Assembly: GCA_017538965.1 (NCBI GenBank)
Contig: JAFYHU010000032.1
Location: 1-61,427, forward strand
DNA length: 61,427 bases
Direction of reading: 5' to 3'
Source of the DNA: Oscillospiraceae bacterium
GTDB lineage: Bacteria; Bacillota; Clostridia; Oscillospirales; Oscillospiraceae
The notes beneath the pieces are model-generated. The model was not told the DNA's origin, did no database searches, and saw only the letters and a list, made by a program, of their open reading frames with translations. Positions 38,192 through 46,508 of the stretch are shown here, piece by piece. The position numbers were made by a program, and so were the translations under genes. The first letter of the stretch is position 1. The number at the start of each line of letters is the position of its first letter.

Positions 38192-39157
38192 ATGAAGAGG
38201 CTGTCCCGGTGCTTCGATCTTGGGATGCGTACCTGGCGCGTCTTTCTGGAGACGGACATGGTTGTCTGTTCCGGTTATGCCACGCTGTACATCCTGCTGG
38301 CCGGGATCCCCATGAGCGTGCTGACGATTGCGCTGGTCGGTCTGCTGCCCGAGTCGTATCTGCGCAGCTTCCTCGATGTCTTCCTTCGCCTCTTTCCCAG
38401 CGTTCCGCAGGTGCAGTCGCTGATCAACGGAATCCTTTTCAACATCAAGAGCAGAGCGGGCGCGATGCTCGTCTCCGTCTCAGCCGTTACGCTGCTCTGG
38501 TCTGCCGCGACGGGCGTGAACGCCATCCAGCTCGCGCTGAGCAGAATCCGCGGCTCCTATCAGCCGGTTGTGATCCGCCGGGCGGCATCTTTCCTGTATA
38601 CAATTCTCTTCATCGTCATGGTCCCGGTTTTCGTCGTGTTCCGGGCTCTGCGCAATTCGCTGGAAAACCTGATCATCAGCCTGGCCGACCAGCTTCAGAT
38701 GCCCGAAGCGGCGGAGACCGTCGTACGCGTCTTCGAGAAGAGCGGCCTGATCACCTTCTTCGCCATGCTGCTGATTATCCTGCTGGCCTATACCTTCCTA
38801 CCGGGAAAGGGCGGCCGAAGCTGGAAGCATCAGCTGCCGGGAGCGGTCTTTACCGCTGTGCTCTGGGGGCTCTTCTCCGCGCTCTTTGACTTTTTCATCG
38901 GGCGCTTCTGGACGACATCCTTTCTCTACGGGTCCCTGGCATCCATCTTTCTGCTGGCGCTGTGGCTGAAAACCATCGTGACCATTCTGTTTCTCGGCGC
39001 TTCGCTGAACCAGGCGCTGTACGAGCTGGGGTACTGGAAGAAAATGCCCGTCGTCGATCCGGCGGAGGAAATCGACCGCAGCGGCCGGATTGTCCTGTGC
39101 CTGTATCTGATGATCGCCATGATCATCCTGGCCTGCGTGCTGAAGACGATGACTTAG
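38192..39157 (+). CDS. YihY/BrkB-family membrane protein
   Basis: The 321-residue protein has six or so hydrophobic segments and the YihY signature: an N-terminal helix before LYILLAGIPMSVLTIALVG, ATGVNAIQLALSRIRG, FLPGKGGRSWKHQLPGAVF and a last segment TTSFLYGSLASIFLLALWL. The family is widespread and its function is not settled; transport or envelope roles have been proposed. AAAGGGGG lies 11 nt before the ATG. It is followed 64 nt later by the aquaporin gene, so the two could share an mRNA. Confidence 0.88.
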   Translation: MKRLSRCFDLGMRTWRVFLETDMVVCSGYATLYILLAGIPMSVLTIALVGLLPESYLRSFLDVFLRLFPSVPQVQSLINGILFNIKSRAGAMLVSVSAVTLLWSAATGVNAIQLALSRIRGSYQPVVIRRAASFLYTILFIVMVPVFVVFRALRNSLENLIISLADQLQMPEAAETVVRVFEKSGLITFFAMLLIILLAYTFLPGKGGRSWKHQLPGAVFTAVLWGLFSALFDFFIGRFWTTSFLYGSLASIFLLALWLKTIVTILFLGASLNQALYELGYWKKMPVVDPAEEIDRSGRIVLCLYLMIAMIILACVLKTMT

Positions 39158-39220
39158 CATGCCAGTGCCCTGATTCCCTGTTCGGTCTGCAATAAAATAT
39201 AGATATGAGGAGGCAGAAAC

Positions 39221-39907
39221 ATGAAAAAGTATCTCGCGGAATGCATCGGAACCTGTACCCTGGTTGTGCTGGGCTGCGGAACGGCCATGCTGGTCGGTTG
39301 TGACGCGGCGGCAGGCGGCGGCTATATTCTGACCGCGCTTGCCTTCGGCCTGTCCATCGTGGCCATGGCCTACTGTGTCGGCAACATCTCCGGCTGCCAC
39401 ATCAATCCCGCCGTTTCCCTGGGCGTGCTGCTCTCGGGCGGCATGGAGAAGAAGGACTTTGCGGGCTATGTGATTGCCCAGTGCATCGGCGCGCTTCTCG
39501 GCGCCGGAATCCTGGCCCTGATCTTCAGCCTCGGCGGCGTCACGGACATGACCGGCGGATTTGGGAGCAACGGTCTTGCGGGCGTAGGCGGAAATGCCTT
39601 TGCCGGCTTGCTGGTTGAGATCGTCCTGACCTTCATCTTCGTGATGTGCATTCTCGGCGTTACCTCTTCCAAAGCCGGACACGGCTCCTTCGGCGGTCTG
39701 GTGATCGGCCTTACCCTGACCGGCGTCCACATTCTCGGCATCGGCCTGACCGGCACCTCGGTGAACCCCGCGCGCAGCATCGGCCCCGCCATCGTGGCGG
39801 CCATTGCCGGCAACGTCGCGCCGCTGGCCTGCCTCTGGGTCTTCATCGTCGGCCCGCTGGCCGGCGCCGCCCTCGCCGCCGTCGTCTACAAAGCCCTCGA
39901 AAACTGA
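39221..39907 (+). CDS. aquaporin/MIP-family channel
   Basis: The 228-residue channel has six membrane segments and both NPA boxes: GCHINPAVSLG (about 67) and SVNPARSIGP (about 185). The residue after the second box is Arg, completing the selectivity filter, and the surrounding residues resemble water-selective AqpZ rather than the larger glycerol facilitators. GAGGAGG precedes the ATG. No glycerol-kinase gene is adjacent, which supports a water or small-solute role. Confidence 0.92.
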   Translation: MKKYLAECIGTCTLVVLGCGTAMLVGCDAAAGGGYILTALAFGLSIVAMAYCVGNISGCHINPAVSLGVLLSGGMEKKDFAGYVIAQCIGALLGAGILALIFSLGGVTDMTGGFGSNGLAGVGGNAFAGLLVEIVLTFIFVMCILGVTSSKAGHGSFGGLVIGLTLTGVHILGIGLTGTSVNPARSIGPAIVAAIAGNVAPLACLWVFIVGPLAGAALAAVVYKALEN

Positions 39908-39928
39908 TCGCCTGCGAGGAAAGCCGCA

Positions 39929-40861
39929 ATGAAATACAGACTGATTGCCCTTGTGCTTCTGCTTTGTCTGCCGTGGGGCGTATGCGCCTATGCGGATCAG
40001 CCGCGGCAAAACGCCATTCTTGAGCTTACCAGTATCGACGGTTTTTATGTAGACGACGTGGGAAACAGGGAAAGCTATTCCTATCATGTTCCGCAGATCA
40101 ACGCGGATACGCCGGCGGCAAAGGAGATCAACGTGGAGATCGCGGAAAGCTTCGGCAAGCGGGTTGAAACGCAGCTCGGGTACATGGAAGGCGGCTATTC
40201 GCTGTGGTCCTGGCACACAAACTGGGAAGCGTACTGGAACGGGTCGCAGGTTTTTCTCCTGATCACGGCAGACGATAACAGCGACCGTACGGAATACGGC
40301 GCATTCGGATACGACTTCGAAACAGGGAAAAGAATGACCAACGCTATGATCCTGGATCAGAAGGGGATCAGCGAAGAGCAGTATCTGGAGAAGCTGAGAG
40401 AAGCGACGACCGTCCTGTTTGACGAGCTGTACATACCGATTCCGGAGGGCGTAAAGACGGAACTCACGCACGACAGTCTGCTGGAGGACACGCTGGGCTG
40501 GCTCAGTGCGGACCGGCCTATCTACCTCAACCGCTTCGGAGAGATTGAAACCTGGGTAGCGATTGCGACTCCCGCCGGCGCCGGAAGGTATGACCATCTG
40601 CTCGCGCCGTTTTCCGTTTCCGCTGACAAGACCTATGCCATCAGCCTGGTCGGCGATACGGATCTGGTCGAATCCTGTCCGGAATCCGCGAAAGCCGGAG
40701 AGACGGTTACGGTGCTGACGTATGATGTCACGGACGGAGACAAGAAAATCAGCGTAAGCGGAGCCGACGGAACAAGCGTCGACTGGTTTGAATATCAATT
40801 TGTCATGCCGGATCATGATGTGGAAGTCCGCGTGGAATTCATCGGCAACGGCCTGGCATGA
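39929..40861 (+). CDS. secreted protein with a DUF3298/RsiV-like fold
   Basis: The 310-residue protein has a signal peptide (about 1-22, ending AYA). The mature part has the order seen in DUF4163/DUF3298 proteins: YSYHVPQINADTPAAKEINVEI, then VFLLITADDNSD, YGAFGYDFETGKRMTNAMIL and GISEEQYLEKLREAT. Such domains occur in anti-sigma factors and PdaC-like deacetylases as extracytoplasmic modules. The last 75 residues form a beta domain ending FVMPDHDVEVRVEF. It starts 21 nt after the aquaporin stop with GCGAGGAAAG upstream. No catalytic motif. Confidence 0.65.
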   Translation: MKYRLIALVLLLCLPWGVCAYADQPRQNAILELTSIDGFYVDDVGNRESYSYHVPQINADTPAAKEINVEIAESFGKRVETQLGYMEGGYSLWSWHTNWEAYWNGSQVFLLITADDNSDRTEYGAFGYDFETGKRMTNAMILDQKGISEEQYLEKLREATTVLFDELYIPIPEGVKTELTHDSLLEDTLGWLSADRPIYLNRFGEIETWVAIATPAGAGRYDHLLAPFSVSADKTYAISLVGDTDLVESCPESAKAGETVTVLTYDVTDGDKKISVSGADGTSVDWFEYQFVMPDHDVEVRVEFIGNGLA

Positions 40862-40903
40862 GCGCATAAACAGAACCCCTGACGTACAAGAGAATACTGT
40901 CAC

Positions 40904-40945
40904 GGCAAACTGCCCCGGTTCGTTTGTGAGCCGGGGCTGTTTGCC
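40904..40945 (+). terminator. terminator after the secreted DUF3298-like gene
   Basis: GGCAAAC-T-GCCCCGG pairs with CCGGGGC-T-GTTTGCC around a 12-nt loop. Confidence 0.8.
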
Positions 40946-40956
40946 GTAATGACTGC

Positions 40957-40985
40957 TTGATAAATTGCGATAAATATGCTATAAA
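40957..40985 (+). promoter_or_regulatory. promoter of mtnN
   Basis: TTGATA (40957-40962), a 17-bp spacer and TATAAA (40980-40985). Confidence 0.7.
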
Positions 40986-41051
40986 AAACGAAAAGAACTT
41001 GCTGAGAGAACGAAGAAATGCAGACAGCGCGGGAACGGAGGAAGCAGAGGT

Positions 41052-41774
41052 ATGGAGAATATTCTGTCTGACGCTTATGAAACGATCGGCATCATCGGTG
41101 CGATGGATGTTGAGGTTGATTTTCTGAAGGAAGCGGCCGCAATCCGGAAAACAACGAGCATCGCCGCGATGGAATACTGCGAAGGTACGCTGGGCGGAAG
41201 GAACGTCGTCATCGTCAAATGCGGCATGGGCAAGGTGAACGCCGGAATCTGCGCAAGTACGCTGATCCATGTTTTTCACTGCAAAAAGATCATCAACACG
41301 GGTGTCGCGGGTTCTCTTGACAACCGGCTCGATATCGGCGATATCGTGATTTCGGTCGATGCCGTTCAGCATGACTTTGATGTCGAAGCCATCGGCTTCG
41401 CGAAAGGCGAGATCCCGTATACGGGCCTTTATGCCTTCCCGGCGGATGAAGCGCTGCGGGTCGCGGCGGTAAAGGCTGTGAGGGAGAGCGCCCCCGAAAT
41501 CCGGGCCTGTGAAGGAAGAATCAACTCCGGGGACCAGTTTATCAGCACGAAAGAGCAAAAGAAGAGGATCATCTCCGAATTCGGCGGCCTGTGCTGCGAG
41601 ATGGAAGGCGCCGCCATTGCCCAGGTCTGTTATCTGAGCAGCATTCCCTTTGTGATCATCCGTGCCATTTCGGACAAACTGGACGGAAGCAACACCGTTG
41701 AATTCCAGACCTTCGCGGCTGAGGCAGCGCACAGGTGCGCAGCAAGCGTCAGGCATATGATGGAATTGGTGTAA
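41052..41774 (+). CDS. mtnN: 5'-methylthioadenosine/S-adenosylhomocysteine nucleosidase
   Basis: The 240-residue protein matches MTA/SAH nucleosidase. It removes adenine from methylthioadenosine and S-adenosylhomocysteine, recycling SAM by-products and feeding AI-2 precursor formation. Family motifs are IGIIGAMDVEVDFLK, GMGKVNAGICASTLI, NTGVAGSLDNRLDIGDIVIS, EMEGAAIAQVCY (ribose-binding Met-Glu) and the catalytic Asp in AISDKLDGS. GGAGGAAGCAGAGG precedes the ATG. It is the first gene of a likely unit with the hydrolase/L,D-transpeptidase fusion and VanX genes. Confidence 0.95.
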   Translation: MENILSDAYETIGIIGAMDVEVDFLKEAAAIRKTTSIAAMEYCEGTLGGRNVVIVKCGMGKVNAGICASTLIHVFHCKKIINTGVAGSLDNRLDIGDIVISVDAVQHDFDVEAIGFAKGEIPYTGLYAFPADEALRVAAVKAVRESAPEIRACEGRINSGDQFISTKEQKKRIISEFGGLCCEMEGAAIAQVCYLSSIPFVIIRAISDKLDGSNTVEFQTFAAEAAHRCAASVRHMMELV

Positions 41775-41820
41775 AACGATGTGTTATCAGAATCCGCTGA
41801 AACAAAAGGAGCTGAGGAAT

Positions 41821-43500
41821 ATGAAAAAGGCGTTTACCTTGATTCTGGTTGTTCTGTTCGCATTTCTCGCGGTCGAGCCTGCTTTTGCCGCCGTGCCGGC
41901 AAGCCCCTCCGTCCCCGCAATTACGGAGCCGAATCCGTTTGCAGCGTACAATGGTTCCGCAGCGAAGACCGGCATCCCTGTCGAAACGGCAGAAACGGAT
42001 TCCTTTTCGATGGATTATATCCGATTCGGAAACGGGGAAAAAACGCTGGTGATTTTGCCGGGACTCAGTGTTCAAAGCGTTATGGGTTCCGCGGATGCCG
42101 TTGCGGAAGCGTTTCAGACGTATACGGATGAATTTACGGTCTATCTGTTTGATCAGAGAAAAGAATTGCCTCCCGCATACTCCATCCATGAAATGGCAAG
42201 GGATACCGCAGAGGCCGTCCGGACCCTGGGGCTGGATCATGTTGTTCTGGCAGGCTTTTCGATGGGAGGCATGACGGCGATGGACATGGCAATTCACAAT
42301 CCGGGGCTTGCGGATAAACTGGTTCTCGGCTCCACCTCCGCACGCATAACGGAGGATCAGTACGAGACGATCAACAAATGGGTTCAGCTTGCGAAGGCCG
42401 GAAACACGGAGGAGCTGTATCTGGCGTTCGGAGAGGCACTCTATCCGGAGGAGATCTTCCGGCAGTCAAGGGAGTTTCTGATCGAGGCCGCAAAAACAGT
42501 GACAAACGAGGAACTGGACCACTTTATCATCCTTGCGGAAGGAATCAGAGCTTTCGATGATCTGGACGCGCTGGATGAAATCTCCTGCCCGGTTCTGGTA
42601 ATCGGCGACGAGGACGATCATGTGCTCGGCGCAGAGGCAAGCAGGCAGATTGCGGCGCATCTGGGCGGACGGCCGGATGTTGAGCTTTACATGTATGACG
42701 GTTACGGACACGCGGTGTATGACACTGCCCCGGACTACAGGGAGCGCGTGCTGAACTTCCTCGTTTCGGAGGAAGGCGGGGAGCCCGCGGCGGAAGCGTC
42801 TGAAAACCGGCCGAAACCGACCTGGGACCGTATCCCCACCGAGAATTCTCCCGAATGGGTAGAGAAGCTGGATGCTGCCCGGGATGCGGATCAGCTTTTC
42901 GTCGTTGCCGGTGTCGGAGAGACGACGGCTTATGTCTCCATGCACGAAAAGGACGCCTCAGGCACATGGAAGCAGATCATGACAACGCCCGGCTTCATGA
43001 ATGAGCTGGGCAAGACAAAGGAAGGGGACAGCAAGACGCCTGTCGGGGTCTTCCGCTTCAACGCCGCCTTCGGTATTAAAGAAGATCCCGGATGCGCGAT
43101 TCCGTATCTTCAGGTTACGGAAGACAATTACTGGTCCGGCGATGCGCGCGAAGGGTATCATTACAATCAGATGGTCAGCATCAAAGACTATCCGGATCTT
43201 GACCTCAAGGACAGCGAGTGGATTGTGGATTATCCGATCCATTACCAGTACTGCCTGAATATCAGCTATAACGAGGAGGGCATCCCCGGCCTGGGTTCCG
43301 CGATCTTTCTGCATTGCCTTGGACCGTGCAAACCGTATACCGGCGGCTGCGTTGCGATTCCGAGGGATCAGATGATCACCGTCATGCAGCATGTTTCACC
43401 GGACTGCGTGGTCGTTATCGATACGTTGGAAAACCTCAGTCCCGAAACCTGGGCGGACTGGGGCTTTGCGCCTGCCGAGGATGGGAAAATTCTTGACTGA
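41821..43500 (+). CDS. secreted alpha/beta hydrolase fused to an L,D-transpeptidase-like (YkuD) domain
   Basis: The 559-residue protein has a signal peptide (about 1-22). An alpha/beta-hydrolase domain (about 40-315) shows the nucleophile elbow GFSMGGM, the acid in GDEDDHVLG and the His in YGHAVYD. From about 350 to 555 it has an YkuD-like domain with KTPVGVFRFN and IFLHCLGPCKPYTGGCVAIP. In L,D-transpeptidases the motif is HxnSHGC; here it is TGGC, with the catalytic Cys kept but the usual Ser-His replaced by Thr-Gly. Some families close to YkuD show this variant. The product would act at the cell surface on peptidoglycan, with a second hydrolase of unknown substrate. AAGGAGCTGAGG precedes the ATG at 41821. 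Followed by VanX. Confidence 0.8.
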   Translation: MKKAFTLILVVLFAFLAVEPAFAAVPASPSVPAITEPNPFAAYNGSAAKTGIPVETAETDSFSMDYIRFGNGEKTLVILPGLSVQSVMGSADAVAEAFQTYTDEFTVYLFDQRKELPPAYSIHEMARDTAEAVRTLGLDHVVLAGFSMGGMTAMDMAIHNPGLADKLVLGSTSARITEDQYETINKWVQLAKAGNTEELYLAFGEALYPEEIFRQSREFLIEAAKTVTNEELDHFIILAEGIRAFDDLDALDEISCPVLVIGDEDDHVLGAEASRQIAAHLGGRPDVELYMYDGYGHAVYDTAPDYRERVLNFLVSEEGGEPAAEASENRPKPTWDRIPTENSPEWVEKLDAARDADQLFVVAGVGETTAYVSMHEKDASGTWKQIMTTPGFMNELGKTKEGDSKTPVGVFRFNAAFGIKEDPGCAIPYLQVTEDNYWSGDAREGYHYNQMVSIKDYPDLDLKDSEWIVDYPIHYQYCLNISYNEEGIPGLGSAIFLHCLGPCKPYTGGCVAIPRDQMITVMQHVSPDCVVVIDTLENLSPETWADWGFAPAEDGKILD

Positions 43501-43548
43501 ACATGTGATGCTGCCATCAGAGTTTTGTCAGAAAAGGGGAGAGAAAGC

Positions 43549-44208
43549 ATGAGGACGCACTACAGAAACGATCCCGCCATGGATCCTTCGGGCTTTGTGC
43601 TGCTTGCCGACTATGTGCCGCATATCATACAGGAGATCCGCTACTATTCCACCTATAATTTCATCGGGGAGCGGATCGACGGTTACGAAGAGCCCTGTGC
43701 GCTGCTGACGGCCGAAGCTGCCCGTGCGCTGAAAAGCGTCAGCAACGAGATGTTCGTTCAGGGCTATCGCCTGAAGATCTTCGATGCGTACCGCCCCGCC
43801 TGCGCGGTGAAGCAGTTTGTGCTCTGGGGCATCGAGGATCAGGATATCCGCATGAAGCCGTATTTCTATCCGAGCCTCGAGAAGCAGGAGCTTTTTGCAC
43901 GGGGCTATATTGCCAGCCAGTCCAGCCACTCCCGCGGCAGCACGGTGGATCTGACGCTTCTGGATATGCAGACCGGAAAAGAATTGGATATGGGCAGCCC
44001 CTTTGACCTTTTCAGCCCGATTTCCCATCCCGACTGCCGGGAAATCACGGAGGAGCAGTTTGAAAACCGCATGACGCTGCGGCACGCCATGGAGCGAAGC
44101 GGCTTTGAGCCGATCAACTGCGAATGGTGGCATTTCACGCTGAAAAACGAACCCTATCCGGACACTTATTTCAACTTTCCGGTCTCTTCGGAATATCTGA
44201 AACGGTAA
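43549..44208 (+). CDS. D-Ala-D-Ala dipeptidase, VanX type
   Basis: The 219-residue zinc enzyme splits D-alanyl-D-alanine. The zinc ligands are visible: SSHSRGSTVDLT (His and Asp) and the catalytic/ligand pair in CEWWHFTL (Glu and His). The substrate-clamping Arg lies in FDAYRPACAV. No signal peptide is seen, so it is cytoplasmic like VanX and DdpX. AAGGGGAGAGA precedes the ATG at 43549. It is not next to VanH/VanA-like genes, so it is more likely a D-Ala-D-Ala recycling enzyme (as DdpX) than part of a vancomycin resistance set. It directly follows the hydrolase/transpeptidase fusion. Confidence 0.9.
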   Translation: MRTHYRNDPAMDPSGFVLLADYVPHIIQEIRYYSTYNFIGERIDGYEEPCALLTAEAARALKSVSNEMFVQGYRLKIFDAYRPACAVKQFVLWGIEDQDIRMKPYFYPSLEKQELFARGYIASQSSHSRGSTVDLTLLDMQTGKELDMGSPFDLFSPISHPDCREITEEQFENRMTLRHAMERSGFEPINCEWWHFTLKNEPYPDTYFNFPVSSEYLKR

Positions 44209-44243
44209 GACAATGATTCATGGTGTCATTCTGTCACAACCTC

Positions 44244-44272
44244 TTGATTTTCACCCGTTTTTCCTGTATATA
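44244..44272 (+). promoter_or_regulatory. promoter of the secreted protein gene at 44308
   Basis: TTGATT (44244-44249), a 17-bp spacer and TATATA (44267-44272) with an extended TG. Confidence 0.7.
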
Positions 44273-44307
44273 AAGACTGAAACCTTGTCATCGGGAAAGG
44301 AAGCAAT

Positions 44308-46029
44308 ATGAAGAAGACAGTTTTTGCGTTTCTGATTGCGTTTGTTCTGCTGCTCGGCGCGGGGACCGCATTTGCGTCCGCCGAGGAGCCGGCCGTTTTT
44401 TCACCGGACGGAAGCGTCATTTTTGAAAAGGACGGCGTAAAGGTCACCACGGCCGGGCTTGACGACGACCCCACCGTGGAAGGCAAATATCCCATTATCT
44501 GGCTGAACATCGAAAACACGGGCAGCAGAGACGTCTGCCTCGGTGTGACGAACGGTTCGGTCAATGGTTTCATGACGGATGTGCTCCTCATCCGATATAC
44601 TGTGGATGAAGGCGGATACTCCGGAGCGGACTACTGCTTCAGTCTCATGATCCCGGCGGGCAGCAGCAATCGATATGCCCTCGGCTATTATAAAATCAAT
44701 GCCCCCGGCGTCAAAGATGACGTTCTCGGAGAGATGAGCTTCTGCTTTACCGAGGCAAAAGATGAAGAGTCCTGGCCGGATTATTATTCCGATCCCGTGA
44801 CCATCGCAACCGGGGAAGAGGTCGAGAATGCGGATATCGCCTCGCTCGGCACCGTCGTGCTCGATGACGAAAAGCTGAGGCTTGTGTTCGGCGAACAGGA
44901 CTATGACGACTGGTTTGGTCCGGAAGTCTGTGTGTATGCCGAGAACAAGACGGAGAGCTTCATCGGCATCGGGGCAGACAGCGCCGAAGCGGACGGTGTC
45001 GCCTGTGATTATATTTACTACGGCACTACACTCGCCCCCGGAAAGATGAGCGCCAATTTCATGGCTTTTGACGGCGAAATCCAGAGGCTGAAGGGCTTCG
45101 AGAACCTGAGCGTCTGCTTCAGCATCCGCGAGGCTGCGACGAGGGACGAGGCCGAGGCAATGCAGAATGACGTAAAGATCGACCCGGTCTCCGTACAGTA
45201 TCCTCCCCAGATCTGGGGCGAATATGAGAACGGCGGCCTGAAACTGGAAATCCAGCCCAAATACAACGATCTGCTCAGCGTTCAGACGCCTGTTGACGAC
45301 CCGGACGGCATTCTCTTCACCGTATCCGAAACTGCGTCTCTGATGGCCGGCAGCTATGAGGGTGCGGGATGGCTCTTCTCCGTCGGAACAGTCAGCGCCG
45401 ATCAACTCCATGAGATGCTGTGCCGTGACATGTCCGGCGTGGAAGTCATCGCCAAATCCGAAGACGGCGGCTACTATATGTATTATCACCCGACGGATGT
45501 GCGTTATGTCCGCGCCACCACGGAAGAGATGTTCCGGGATCAGGATCAGTGGTCCATGCTCTGCGAATGGGCCGCAGACGTACGGGACAGCTTCGCCGAG
45601 AAGAACGGCCTGGAACAGGCAGGCTTCGGAAACTCAGAGCTTGACATGCTTGTTGCCCGCGCCGCCTGGTCGGACGATGCCAACGCCACCCTCAGCACCA
45701 CGGAATTCGGCCCGGCATCGGTCAAGGGTACGGACGGTACGCGCTATGCCGAGTTTGTCCTGCAGGGCGGATTCTTCGAAAACGATGATGACAAGGCGCC
45801 GGACGGGGAATATGTGGTCCTGAACCTCCCGGAGGAGGATATGCGCGTTGACTTCTTCTTTGCACCGGATGCCTATGCCCGTATCGTGTCCGGCGACCAT
45901 GAGACGCTGTATCAGGCGATGATGGTCGACGACAGCGTCAGTTATGCCGAGGCAATGCAGAGCTGGTATTATGATGCCTGCAGACTTGCCGGCATCGATG
46001 CCCCTGATCAGAAACTCACGCTCCCCTGA
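44308..46029 (+). CDS. large secreted protein of unknown function
   Basis: The 573-residue protein has a clear signal peptide (about 1-25, ending AFASAEE). The mature part contains two similar beta-rich segments. Each has a strand ending NIENT-type or YAENKT-type motif followed by a CFT or CFSIRE strand: about 45-150 (IWLNIENTGSRDVCLGV) and 185-300 (CVYAENKTESFIGIGADS). The second half (about 320-573) is mixed alpha/beta and acidic. I recognise no catalytic motif and no lipobox or anchor, so it is probably released or held by other means. GGGAAAGGAAG precedes the ATG, and it has its own promoter. It ends just before the third LysM-peptide promoter. Confidence 0.7.
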   Translation: MKKTVFAFLIAFVLLLGAGTAFASAEEPAVFSPDGSVIFEKDGVKVTTAGLDDDPTVEGKYPIIWLNIENTGSRDVCLGVTNGSVNGFMTDVLLIRYTVDEGGYSGADYCFSLMIPAGSSNRYALGYYKINAPGVKDDVLGEMSFCFTEAKDEESWPDYYSDPVTIATGEEVENADIASLGTVVLDDEKLRLVFGEQDYDDWFGPEVCVYAENKTESFIGIGADSAEADGVACDYIYYGTTLAPGKMSANFMAFDGEIQRLKGFENLSVCFSIREAATRDEAEAMQNDVKIDPVSVQYPPQIWGEYENGGLKLEIQPKYNDLLSVQTPVDDPDGILFTVSETASLMAGSYEGAGWLFSVGTVSADQLHEMLCRDMSGVEVIAKSEDGGYYMYYHPTDVRYVRATTEEMFRDQDQWSMLCEWAADVRDSFAEKNGLEQAGFGNSELDMLVARAAWSDDANATLSTTEFGPASVKGTDGTRYAEFVLQGGFFENDDDKAPDGEYVVLNLPEEDMRVDFFFAPDAYARIVSGDHETLYQAMMVDDSVSYAEAMQSWYYDACRLAGIDAPDQKLTLP

Positions 46030-46058
46030 CTCCTGCGGGAGAAAGAACAATCCGATCC

Positions 46059-46092
46059 TGTGACAGTTTTGTGACAGATCTTGTGATAAATT
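46059..46092 (+). promoter_or_regulatory. TGTGA-box promoter of the third LysM peptide gene
   Basis: TGTGACA at 46059, TGTGAC at 46070, TGTGA at 46082 and TAAATT at 46087-46092. The 11- and 12-bp steps and the junction with the -10 match the promoters at 835 and 3088 exactly, although the surrounding sequence differs. Confidence 0.6.
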
Positions 46093-46131
46093 ATCCATGC
46101 AAGAATCATTATGAAAATGGAGGAATAGAAT

Positions 46132-46368
46132 ATGTCTATGAAAAAACAGGCGCTGAGCGACGAACTGCTCGACAATGTGACCGGCGGTACCGTGATTCCG
46201 AGGCCTTCCGAAAACGGGGAAACGCTGAAAAGCTTTGCCGACAGGATCAACGCGTCGGCCAGCCGGAACGTCACCCCGCAGAACCTGATCCTGTGGAACA
46301 ATCTGCCCGCAACGACCGACCCCAATGCGCCCCTGCCTGCCGGCACGGTCCTGAAGGTCTTCTTCTGA
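46132..46368 (+). CDS. double-glycine-leader LysM-like peptide, third member
   Basis: The 78-residue product starts MSMKKQALSDELLDNVTGG, a double-glycine leader of the same type as [14 protein letters not shown] in the two copies near the left end. The mature part (about 59 residues) is LysM-like: ENGETLKSFADRIN, VTPQNLILWNNLP and PAGTVLKVFF. The sequence is otherwise diverged, so this is an old paralog. GGAGG lies 8 nt before the ATG at 46132; a second ATG at 46138 is possible. It is flanked by two secreted-protein genes and closed by a terminator. Export would need a C39-type ABC transporter encoded elsewhere. Confidence 0.8.
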   Translation: MSMKKQALSDELLDNVTGGTVIPRPSENGETLKSFADRINASASRNVTPQNLILWNNLPATTDPNAPLPAGTVLKVFF

Positions 46369-46396
46369 TCTTCGGGTCCGGCAGCCGCAGACAGCA

Positions 46397-46446
46397 GAAA
46401 ACGGCCCTTCCGTGTCCTTGAAGGGAAAACGGAAGGACCGGGTTTC
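46397..46446 (+). terminator. terminator of the third LysM peptide gene
   Basis: AAACGG-CCTTCCGT pairs with ACGGAAGG-CCG (one bulge each side) around a purine-rich loop, followed by GGGTTTCC. Confidence 0.65.
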
Positions 46447-46508
46447 CTGTTGCCCCGATTCTGTCAACAAAACGGAAATATAACAACATAACGAGGAGGA
46501 CAACAAAA

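Noticed and set aside
38798-40903. 701-codon open frame on the minus strand
   Set aside because: Runs antisense across three well supported genes (YihY, aquaporin, secreted protein), so it is a shadow.
43549-44208. Vancomycin resistance operon
   Set aside because: Only a VanX-type dipeptidase is present; no VanH, D-Ala-D-Lac ligase or VanRS adjoins it.
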